A stretch of 9,337 bases of DNA, taken from positions 1-9,337 of the forward strand of contig JBBRZN010000061.1 in NCBI GenBank assembly GCA_038236705.1, written 5' to 3'. The notes beneath the pieces were generated by a model. That model made no database searches. It worked only from the letters and a program-made list of their open reading frames with translations, and was not told the origin of the DNA. The DNA comes from AC-32 sp038236705 (GTDB lineage Bacteria; Actinomycetota; Thermoleophilia; Gaiellales; Gaiellaceae). Shown piece after piece: positions 1 to 5,425 of this stretch (positions within the stretch are counted from its first letter, which is position 1; the number at the start of each line of letters is the position of its first letter). The position numbers and the translations under genes are program-made.

Positions 1-1
1 C

Positions 2-54
2 CCTCCAGCGCCCGCGAAGCCGATCGTTTGCTGCCCGAAGGACATCAAGCGGTG
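2..54 (+). CDS. possible 3' end of an unidentified + strand gene
   Basis: The frame starting at base 2 is open from the window edge to a TGA at 52-54 and would encode the C-terminal peptide PPAPAKPIVCCPKDIKR. Fifteen of 17 codons end in G or C, as in the verified genes here, while the other two + strand frames lack this bias and read on through the tRNA. That is the only evidence for coding. The peptide is too short to assign to a family. If real, the gene converges on the tRNA-Asp gene. Confidence 0.3.
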
Positions 55-97
55 ACTACTCCGGCAACACAATATGCCGTTTTGCAGGGCTTTCTAA

Positions 98-171
<74 letters not shown>

Positions 172-185
172 GTTGAGCGAGGGAC

Positions 186-212
186 AGTCTAGCGTCAGCC
201 GATCTCCGTCAA
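186..212 (-). promoter_or_regulatory. probable promoter of tRNA-Asp
   Basis: On the - strand TTGACG (212-207) is followed after 15 nt by TAGACT (191-186), a reasonable -35/-10 pair for the housekeeping sigma factor, although the spacer is short. Initiation would fall near 179, about 8 nt before the mature tRNA 5' end at 171. The elements overlap the last codons of the SnoaL-like gene, so the tRNA can be transcribed independently or by read-through from it. Confidence 0.45.
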
Positions 213-626
213 CCCGAGCTGGCGCAGCAGCGTAACCGTGTCCGAGTACACATCCTTGCGGGCCACCAGCCCGTCTCGGATCGGGATCACGTCCATGCCG
301 CGGTACTCGACCTTCTTGCCCGTCGGCGGCACTTCCATCCCCGCGCGCGTCATCGTGCCCTCGTGGGTGCCGCGCGCCGTCCACTCCTGGACGACCAGGT
401 CGTCGCGGATGTAGGCGCGGCGTGTCTCGAACGAGAGGTCGGGGAAGACCGAGAAGATCCCCGCGATCGCCGTCCCGATCTCCTCGCGGCCCACGTTGAC
501 GTCGCCCGTGACGTGGTTCTCGAAGACCGAGTCCTCGGTGTGCATGGCCACGATCGCGTCCACGTCGTGCGCGCCCCAGGCCGCGTTGTAGCCGGCGATG
601 AACTCCTGCAGCTCCGAGCCGTCCAC
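195..626 (-). CDS. SnoaL-like / NTF2-fold protein (ester cyclase-like)
   Basis: A 143-residue protein, the usual size for a single-domain SnoaL-like (NTF2-fold, alpha+beta cone) protein. The N-terminal helix pattern FIAGYNAAWGAHDVDAIVAM (residues 9-28), then acidic and aromatic positions (EDSVFEN, 31-37), is typical. A later stretch (IRDDLVVQEWTARGTHEG) and VPPTGKKVEYRGMDV follow the family's strand order. Members include polyketide cyclases, ester cyclases and many uncharacterised small-molecule-binding proteins, so substrate and reaction cannot be named. The GTG at 626 is chosen because TAGGCT (639-634) lies 7 nt upstream and no other start codon is near. The frame stays open far upstream, but that part is antisense to marP and reads as low-complexity Arg/Ala/Asp. 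It is divergent from marP and is followed by tRNA-Asp. Confidence 0.85.
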   Translation of the reverse strand: MDGSELQEFIAGYNAAWGAHDVDAIVAMHTEDSVFENHVTGDVNVGREEIGTAIAGIFSVFPDLSFETRRAYIRDDLVVQEWTARGTHEGTMTRAGMEVPPTGKKVEYRGMDVIPIRDGLVARKDVYSDTVTLLRQLGLTEIG

Positions 627-632
627 TGCAAC

Positions 633-639
633 TAGCCTA
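633..639. promoter_or_regulatory. overlapping divergent -10 boxes for the SnoaL-like gene and marP
   Basis: The heptamer TAGCCTA lies in the 21-nt gap between two divergent start codons. On the + strand TAGCCT (633-638) is followed by 9 nt and the GTG of marP at 648. On the - strand TAGGCT (639-634) is followed by 7 nt and the GTG of the SnoaL-like gene at 626. Both match the TANNNT -10 pattern and place the transcription start at or next to the start codon, so both mRNAs are probably leaderless. On the - strand a -35-like TCGACG lies 16 nt upstream, inside marP codons. No good -35 is visible for the + strand. Confidence 0.6.
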
Positions 640-647
640 ACCCGCTC

Positions 648-1778
648 GTGACCGTCGTCGACTGGGTGGCGCTCGCCCTCATCCTGTTCGCCGCGCTCGG
701 CGGGGCGGCGCAGGGGCTGGTGTGGAGCAGCTTCTCGCTGGCAGGCCTGTTGATCGGCGCCTTCCTCGGGGGGCGGCTGGCTCCGCACGTTCTCGCGCAC
801 GGGGCGAGGTCGCCGTACGCACCAGTGGTCGCGCTGGTCGCGGCCGTCGGGCTCGCCGTGATCTTCGAGGTGGGCGGCAGCACCGTGGGAGCGATCATCC
901 GCCAGCGCGAGCGCGCACGAGGCTTGCGGCTCGTCGATTCGGCCGGCGGCGTGGTTGCAGGTGCGCTGATCGGGCTCGGCGTGGTATGGGTGCTCGGGGC
1001 GATGGCGCTTCAGCTGCCGGGGCAGACGCAGCTGCGCCGCGCGGTGCAGCGGTCCGTGCTGCTTGAGCGCCTGAACTCGATCGTGCCGCCCCGAACGCTG
1101 CTGAACGCGCTCAGGCGCGTCGACCCGTTCCCTACTCTGGCCGGGCCACCGGTGCCGACCAAGCCGCCGGACCCACGCGTCCTCGCGCAGCCGGGTGTGC
1201 ATGCCGCTGCGCGGAGCGTCGTCCGCATCCTCGGTACCGCCTGCGGGCTCGGCGTCGAGGGCAGCGGCTGGGTCGCGGGGCCTGGAGTCGTCGTGACCGC
1301 CGCGCACGTCGTGGCCGGCGAGGAGGACACCAGGATCACGCTGCGTTCGGGCGGTTCGCTGGCTGCCGAGGCGACCTTCTTCGACCCGCACAACGACGTC
1401 GCCGTCCTGCGCGTGCCGGGCCTCGAGCTCGAGCCGCTTCGCCTGGTCGATCCGCGACCGGGTACGTCGATCGCGATCGTCGGCTACCCGGAGAACGGCC
1501 CGCTGGACGCGGTCGCGGGCAGGATCGGCGTCACCTCGACGGTCTTCGCCGAGGACGCGTACGGCCGGCCCGTCAGGCGCACGGTCACGAGCCTGGGAGG
1601 ACAGGTCCGCCACGGCGACTCGGGCGGCCCGGCGGTGGACGCTTCGGGAGCCGTCGAGGCGACGGTCTTCGCGGCCAGGCTCGGCGGGCCGGGCGGCTAC
1701 GGCGTCCCGGCGTGGATCGTTCGGCGCGACCTGGCCGCCGCGCGCGGTCCGGTCTCGACCGGGCCGTGCGCCCGCTAG
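648..1778 (+). CDS. marP: MarP-type membrane serine protease (CvpA + trypsin-like domains)
   Basis: A 376-residue protein. The N-terminal ~120 residues contain about four hydrophobic helices (roughly 3-23, 28-48, 58-78 and 97-122) of the CvpA/colicin V production type. A linker rich in Pro and Arg follows, then a chymotrypsin-fold protease from about 186. The catalytic triad is visible: His220 in VVTAAHVV, Asp250 in HNDVAVL and Ser325 in RHGDSGGP. Cys199 and Cys374 sit where Mycobacterium tuberculosis MarP (Rv3671c, 397 residues) has the disulfide that stabilises its active site. MarP in mycobacteria is a periplasmic protease needed for acid and oxidative-stress resistance; its conserved role here is inferred. 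The GTG start at 648 lies 9 nt after a -10 box with no Shine-Dalgarno sequence. The gene ends in a CTAG shared with the convergent MTHFR fusion gene, with no terminator between them. Confidence 0.9.
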   Translation: MTVVDWVALALILFAALGGAAQGLVWSSFSLAGLLIGAFLGGRLAPHVLAHGARSPYAPVVALVAAVGLAVIFEVGGSTVGAIIRQRERARGLRLVDSAGGVVAGALIGLGVVWVLGAMALQLPGQTQLRRAVQRSVLLERLNSIVPPRTLLNALRRVDPFPTLAGPPVPTKPPDPRVLAQPGVHAAARSVVRILGTACGLGVEGSGWVAGPGVVVTAAHVVAGEEDTRITLRSGGSLAAEATFFDPHNDVAVLRVPGLELEPLRLVDPRPGTSIAIVGYPENGPLDAVAGRIGVTSTVFAEDAYGRPVRRTVTSLGGQVRHGDSGGPAVDASGAVEATVFAARLGGPGGYGVPAWIVRRDLAAARGPVSTGPCAR

Positions 1779-3589
1779 TCGAGGAGGTCGAGCGCCGCTT
1801 CGGGCTGCTTGAACGGCGGGATCACGTAGACGCCGGCGACCTTCTCGCGCGCTTCCGCATAGAGCTCACGCGCGAGCGCGAGGCCCTCGGCGCCCGCGTT
1901 GGCGCCGGCTTTGTCGAGCCGTCGCTGCACGTCCTCGGGCACAACGATCCCAGGTACCTCGTTGTGCAGCCGCACCGCAAGCTGGTAGCTGCGCACGTAG
2001 AAGATCCCGAGCAGGAGCGGCACGGGCCAGCCGCCGATCAGCTCCTCGAAGCGGTCGAGGTAGGAGAGGTCGAAAAGCGCCTGCGTCATCGCGAACTGGG
2101 CCCCCGCAGCGATCTTCTCGCGGAAGCGCTCGGCCTCGGTCTCGAGGTCGTCCGCCGACGGGTTCACCGCGACCCCGAGGAAGAACGAGGTCGGCGCGTC
2201 GATGCCCTTGCCGTTGTAGTCCTCGCCCCGGTTCAGCTTCGACACGACCTGCGAGAGCCCGATCGAATCCACCTCGTAGACCCCGCGCGAGCCGGGGTAG
2301 TCGCCGATCTCGGGTGGGTCGCCGGTGACCGAGAGGATGTTGCGGACGCCCTCCGCGTGGGCGCCGAGCAGCTGCGACTCCAGGCCCATGATCGAGGTGT
2401 CTCGCGGGGTTACGTGCGGGATCGTCTCGATGCCGCATTCCCGCTCGATCGCCACCGAGGCCATGAGCGCGTTTGCCCGCGCGCGCGCCATCGGGTTGTC
2501 GTTGATGTCGACGAAGCCGACCACCCCGGAAGCTCTCAAGGTTCGCGCGACCGCGAGCATCGAGTCGTAGGTGCCGCCCTTGGGCGGGTCGAGCTCGACG
2601 CACGTGACCCACTCGCCCTCGCGCAGCTTGCGCGCGAGCTCCGTCTCCTGGGAACCCCCTGCAAGTCTTGGCTCCGGCAGCTCGCGCTCCAGCACGTCGA
2701 GCGGCGCGCTCGGCTCGCGCTCCTCCTCGACCGCGGAGCGGATCGCGGCGATCTCGAGCGGCGTCGTCCCGCAGCAACCGCCGATCAGCCGCGCGCCGAG
2801 TCGTCGCGCGTGCGCCGCGAACTCCGCGAAGTACTCGGGCGTCGCGTGCGGGTAGATGACGCGGCCGCCGCTCAGGCTCGCGAGGCCGACGTTCGGCAGC
2901 GCCGCGAGCGGCGGGCCGCCGTCACCGCCCATCGCCTCGAGCGCGGCGAGCGCGGCGTGCAGTCCCGCGCCGTGATTGGCACCGATCGCGGCAAGGTTCA
3001 AGGGACGTAGGCGCTGCGCTGCCTCGGCGGCGCTGACGCCTGCGAGCGTCTCCGCGCCCTCGTCGAAGGTCAGGGTCGCCACGATTGGCAGCGACGAGAC
3101 CCGGCGCACGGCCTCGATCGCGGTCTCCAGCTCGTCGAGCTCGTAGAACGTCTCGATCATGAAGAGATCCACGCCGCGCCCGTCGAGAAGGAGCGCCTGC
3201 TCCGCGAAGATCTCGCCGCGCTGCTCGGGCGGGATCGCGGCGAGCTCGCCAAGGGGGCCGATCGAGCCGGCGATGAAGACCTCGCGGCCCGAGACCTCCC
3301 GCGCCTCCCGCGCCAGCTTCACGCCCGCGCTGTTGATGCGCTCGAACTCGTCCTCGAGGTACTGCTGCGCCAGTTTCCGCCTGTTTGCGCCGAACGTGTT
3401 CGTCTCGATCAGCTCGGCGCCGGCGCGGATGAAGCTCGTGTGCAGGGTGACGACGCTCTCCGGCGAGCGGATGTTCGCCTCCTCGGGACAGCGGAGCCTC
3501 GGCACGGCGCTCGAGATCAGCACGCCCATGCCGCCGTCGGCGACCACGATCGGGCCGCTGTCTAGGCGCTCCTGGAATCGGCTGCTCAT
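1775..3589 (-). CDS. bifunctional homocysteine S-methyltransferase / 5,10-methylenetetrahydrofolate reductase
   Basis: A 604-residue two-domain protein with the architecture of Bacillus YitJ. The N-terminal ~290 residues are a homocysteine S-methyltransferase barrel: DGGMGVL at 18-24, IETNTFGANR at 61-70, GSIGPLGE at 108-115 and the zinc-binding GGCCGT at 270-275. The C-terminal part (about 318-604) is a MetF-type barrel: ELDPPKGG (332-339), HVTPRD (392-397), GAHAEGVRNILSVTGDPP (409-426), FAMTQALFD (499-507) and a final VIPPF. It should reduce methylene-THF to methyl-THF and methylate homocysteine to methionine; the methyl donor used by the first domain is unknown. Oddly, position 206 in IGANHGAG, where the family normally has the first zinc-ligand Cys, is His (codon CAC at 2974-2972). 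The ATG at 3589 lies 9 nt after TAGAGT with no Shine-Dalgarno sequence. The gene is monocistronic and converges on marP. Confidence 0.93.
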   Translation of the reverse strand: MSSRFQERLDSGPIVVADGGMGVLISSAVPRLRCPEEANIRSPESVVTLHTSFIRAGAELIETNTFGANRRKLAQQYLEDEFERINSAGVKLAREAREVSGREVFIAGSIGPLGELAAIPPEQRGEIFAEQALLLDGRGVDLFMIETFYELDELETAIEAVRRVSSLPIVATLTFDEGAETLAGVSAAEAAQRLRPLNLAAIGANHGAGLHAALAALEAMGGDGGPPLAALPNVGLASLSGGRVIYPHATPEYFAEFAAHARRLGARLIGGCCGTTPLEIAAIRSAVEEEREPSAPLDVLERELPEPRLAGGSQETELARKLREGEWVTCVELDPPKGGTYDSMLAVARTLRASGVVGFVDINDNPMARARANALMASVAIERECGIETIPHVTPRDTSIMGLESQLLGAHAEGVRNILSVTGDPPEIGDYPGSRGVYEVDSIGLSQVVSKLNRGEDYNGKGIDAPTSFFLGVAVNPSADDLETEAERFREKIAAGAQFAMTQALFDLSYLDRFEELIGGWPVPLLLGIFYVRSYQLAVRLHNEVPGIVVPEDVQRRLDKAGANAGAEGLALARELYAEAREKVAGVYVIPPFKQPEAALDLLD

Positions 3590-3598
3590 GCGGGTTTG

Positions 3599-3604
3599 AC
3601 TCTA
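3599..3604 (-). promoter_or_regulatory. -10 box of the MTHFR fusion gene (leaderless)
   Basis: On the - strand TAGAGT (3604-3599) fits TANNNT and is followed by 9 nt (CAAACCCGC) and the ATG at 3589. There is no purine-rich ribosome binding site between them, so transcription probably begins at or next to the start codon. This leaves no room for a 5' riboswitch in that transcript. The -35 region is weak (GTGATC, 18 nt upstream). Confidence 0.5.
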
Positions 3605-3826
3605 CTCATAGGGCGGCTGTGCGATCACGCATTCGGCTCGACCGGTCAGTTCCGACGGACGCATGAGCACAGCCCGCGCGTCCTGAAAGCGGCGCCGCCA
3701 GCGGCGCCTCAGGTGAACCGAGGCAGTCAACCGTTAATGGGGGATGGATCAAGCAACGGTCCCTGCTCGATACTCAGCAGGCAAACGACAGAGCGCCCCG
3801 CTGCGGTGGGGGGCTGCTCATCGAAG

Positions 3827-3888
3827 GGAGTGGGCCCGATGCGGCGGGCCTCTCCGACCAATCTACGGAGCGGGCCCGATGCGGCGGG
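3827..3888. repeat. two 22-bp direct repeats, 40-bp period
   Basis: Copies lie at 3827-3848 and 3867-3888 and differ at one base (T3831 versus C3871). The shared 17-base core is GGGCCCGATGCGGCGGG. Similarity continues more loosely into the following CTCCG-containing bases. Each copy can fold into its own small GC-rich hairpin, so the pair reads as a duplicated RNA stem-loop module or a duplicated protein-binding site just before the terminator. Confidence 0.8.
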
Positions 3889-3930
3889 GCCCTCCGGAGA
3901 TGCACCAACGGCTCTCCTTCACGGGAGACT

Positions 3931-3969
3931 CGGGCGGGCCCGGGCGGCGGGCCCGCCCGTAGTTCTTTT
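3931..3969 (+). terminator. intrinsic terminator, + strand
   Basis: A perfect 11-bp stem, CGGGCGGGCCC (3931-3941) with GGGCCCGCCCG (3949-3959), encloses a 7-nt loop. It is followed by TAGTTCTTTT (3960-3969). On the opposite strand the hairpin is not followed by a T-run, so it acts on + strand transcripts. No + strand protein gene lies upstream within 2 kb, which implies a non-coding transcript or antisense read-through from the marP direction. Confidence 0.7.
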
Positions 3970-4143
3970 GAAATGAAGCCCGCGCAGAGCACTCGGCCTG
4001 CGGCCGAGTCCTGCACGCTGCACGGTCCATCGCCTAGGTCTCCGAGGAAAAGCCTCAAGCACGGGTGTTGAACTGCCGATTCCTGGTGAGACTCCTCGTG
4101 CCGGGGGACTGACGGCAATCATCCTGCGGCGTACGGAGTTTCA
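3970..4143 (+). ncRNA. second candidate structured RNA segment between two terminators
   Basis: Between two + strand terminators there is no plausible protein gene but there is clear pairing. A perfect 8-bp hairpin ACTCGGCC/GGCCGAGT spans 3991-4009. CTCCG (4040-4044) can pair with CGGAG (4134-4138). Within that, GCACG (4059-4063) pairs with CGTGC (4097-4101) and TGCCG (4074-4078) pairs with CGGCA (4113-4117). The last two stems cross, which would make an H-type pseudoknot. A short direct repeat, TGCACGC/TGCACGG, sits at 4012-4025. It could be a separate small RNA or the 3' part of the upstream one with incomplete termination at 3969. I do not recognise a known family and see no convincing promoter. 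Confidence 0.25.
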
Positions 4144-5376
4144 GACGGCGGGCTTCGGCCCGCCGTCGGCTTTTCCGGCCCGTTGACGGTGACTGTCACT
4201 GTGACTGTCACCGGTCGGTCCGTCGCGGAGGCTACGGCTCGCGGTCGAGACCACCGCCACGGCGAGCGTCCAGCCGGTCAGCGCCAGGATCGTCGTTCGC
4301 CCGCCGACCGTCTCGAGCAGGAACCCGCCGGCCAGCGCCCCGAGGGGCGCGCCTGCCATCGCGAGCATGCCGGCCACGCTCTGCACTCGCGCCTGGAGCG
4401 CGTCAGGGACGACCGAGAGCCGGTACACGACCACCGCCGAGTCCCAGCAAGGCGCGAAGAACCACTCCACCGCGAGCACGGCACCCAGCGCGAAAGGGTT
4501 CGTGAGAAACGCGAGCCAGGGCAGCACGAGCGCCTGCAGCCACGGGCTCGCAACGACGATCGCGCGGATCGAGAGCCGCCTCACGATCGCGGGCGTGACG
4601 AACGAGCCGGCCAGGCCGCCGCCGCTCGCGATGCCGAGCATTGCGCCGACCTGGCCGGAAGACGCCCCGTGCTTCTCGGCGATCACGATCATCGCGAGGA
4701 CCGTCGCGAAGGTCACAGGAAGGCTCGCGCTGCGCATGAGCGAGCACGTACGCAGGAACCGGTGCCGCCAGAGCCAGGCGAAGCCCTCCCCGATCTCGAC
4801 GTGCAGCGGCCGCCGCGCTGCGGTGCGCTCCTCCTGGAACTGCTTGCGAATCAGCAGCAGCCCCACGGTCGAGGCGAGATATGAGACCGCGTCTACGATG
4901 AACGGCACAGACCGGCCGAGGCCGAAGAGGGCGCCGCCGATCGGCGAGCCGACCAACGATGCTCCGAAGAAGCGAGCCTCGTTCTGCGCCATCGCGGTCG
5001 TCATCTGCTCGGCGGGGACCACGTTCCGCAACGCTGCGCGCTCGCCGACGAAGAAGAAAACGAAGAGCGTGCCCTCGATCGCCGCGGCGATCAGGATCTG
5101 TGCGAACGTGAGCCGGTCGAGCCAGAGGGCCACGGCCACGCTTGCCAGCGCCAGCGCCCGGCCGGCGTCCGCCGCGATCATCACGCGCTTGCGGTCCCAG
5201 CGGTCGACCAGCGCGCCGGCCGGCAGCGTGAACAGAAGCCACGGCATCGTGACGCAAAATCCCGTCAGCCCGGCCTTCGCCGGTGAGTGGGTCAGCGCCA
5301 GCACGAGCAGCGGGTACGCGACGTAGGTGATCTCGGAGCCGACGGCCGAGACCACCTGGCCGCTCCAGAGAAGCAT
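4141..5376 (-). CDS. MFS exporter (MFS_3 / EntS-like family)
   Basis: A 411-residue polytopic protein with the 12-helix pattern of the major facilitator superfamily. The signature loop between helices 2 and 3 is present as PAGALVDRWDRKRVM (52-66). NVVPAEQMTTAMA (118-130), GSPIGGALFG (143-152) and FIVDAVSYLAST (159-170) are typical of the EntS-like subgroup, which includes siderophore and drug exporters. The substrate is not predictable. It follows the SDR gene in the same direction with 49 nt between the SDR stop and the ATG at 5376. The start is uncertain. The in-frame codons upstream read EPFVPLRRNRDF, which resembles the conserved N-terminus of this family, yet contain no ATG, GTG or TTG. 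The last ~35 residues are hydrophilic and low-complexity, and their codons carry a 27-bp near-palindrome and a hairpin. Confidence 0.88.
   Translation of the reverse strand: MLLWSGQVVSAVGSEITYVAYPLLVLALTHSPAKAGLTGFCVTMPWLLFTLPAGALVDRWDRKRVMIAADAGRALALASVAVALWLDRLTFAQILIAAAIEGTLFVFFFVGERAALRNVVPAEQMTTAMAQNEARFFGASLVGSPIGGALFGLGRSVPFIVDAVSYLASTVGLLLIRKQFQEERTAARRPLHVEIGEGFAWLWRHRFLRTCSLMRSASLPVTFATVLAMIVIAEKHGASSGQVGAMLGIASGGGLAGSFVTPAIVRRLSIRAIVVASPWLQALVLPWLAFLTNPFALGAVLAVEWFFAPCWDSAVVVYRLSVVPDALQARVQSVAGMLAMAGAPLGALAGGFLLETVGGRTTILALTGWTLAVAVVSTASRSLRDGPTGDSHSDSHRQRAGKADGGPKPAV
4144..4174 (+). terminator. intrinsic terminator, + strand, inside the 3' end of the MFS gene
   Basis: A perfect 10-bp stem, GACGGCGGGC (4144-4153) and GCCCGCCGTC (4158-4167), with a TTCG tetraloop, is followed by GGCTTTT (4168-4174). 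On the + strand it is a good rho-independent terminator. On the - strand the same bases encode the last residues of the MFS protein and are followed by TGAAAC, without a T-run, so termination of the MFS transcript here is less likely. It would stop + strand transcripts coming from 3970-4140 before they run antisense into the MFS gene. Confidence 0.55.
4187..4213. repeat. 27-bp near-perfect palindrome made of repeated GTGAC/GTCAC arms
   Basis: The block is CGGTGAC-t-GTCAC-t-GTGAC-t-GTCACCG. It is identical to its reverse complement except at three single T/A positions, and also contains GTGACTGTCAC twice in tandem with a 12-bp period. It lies in the 3' coding part of the MFS gene, encoding a Ser/Asp/His-rich tail, 13 bp beyond the T-run of the + strand terminator. 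It may be an operator-like site for a dimeric regulator or the product of local replication slippage. Confidence 0.75.
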
Positions 5377-5425
5377 GAAGTCGCGGTTCCGCCGCAGCGG
5401 AACGAAAGGCTCGACCTCGGTTCCC

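Larger units (their letters stand above)
3605..3969 (+). ncRNA. candidate structured non-coding RNA region (unassigned)
   Basis: There is no credible protein gene here. The + strand contains a series of perfect or near-perfect stems: 3691-3698/3701-3708, GCCTC/GAGGC (3706-3710/3720-3724), ACCGTT/AACGGT (3730-3735/3755-3760), CCTGCT/AGCAGG (3762-3767/3776-3781), a GC-rich hairpin near 3792-3815, GGCCCG/CGGGCC (3833-3838/3845-3850), CTCCG/CGGAG (3852-3856/3866-3870), GGGCCC/GGGCCC (3872-3877/3887-3892) and TCTCC/GGAGA (3913-3917/3924-3928). The run ends in a strong intrinsic terminator. I cannot place a promoter confidently, so the 5' boundary is only the end of the neighbouring gene's promoter. 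I looked for signature motifs of RNase P, tmRNA, SRP RNA and the cobalamin, SAM, TPP, FMN and c-di-GMP riboswitches and recognised none. Whether it is one RNA or the leader of something lost is unknown. Confidence 0.35.

Noticed and set aside
1..97. Intrinsic terminator or integration site at the 3' end of tRNA-Asp
   Set aside because: A weak CGGCA/TGCCG hairpin is present but lacks a T-run, and no integrase or duplicated tRNA end is visible in the window.
627..1613. Long - strand open frame continuing upstream of the SnoaL-like gene, antisense to marP
   Set aside because: It reads as Arg/Asp/Ala/Pro-rich low complexity, has no recognisable domain, and is the usual product of high third-position GC on the opposite strand of a real gene.
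1712..3010. 432-codon + strand open frame
   Set aside because: It is antisense to the MTHFR fusion gene, which has clear conserved motifs; the + strand product is compositionally biased and domain-free.
3596..3976. 126-codon + strand frame, and a 114-codon - strand frame at 3774-4118
   Set aside because: Neither has the codon bias, start context or domain content of the verified genes here; both cross hairpins, repeats and the terminator.
3605..4140. Cobalamin or SAM riboswitch controlling the methionine/MTHFR gene
   Set aside because: No signature core motif was recognised on either strand, and the -10 box 9 nt before the ATG leaves no transcribed leader for a riboswitch.
4144..4167. Hairpin as the terminator of the MFS transcript
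   Set aside because: On the - strand it is coding and followed by TGAAACTCCG without a T-run; the T-run is only on the + strand.
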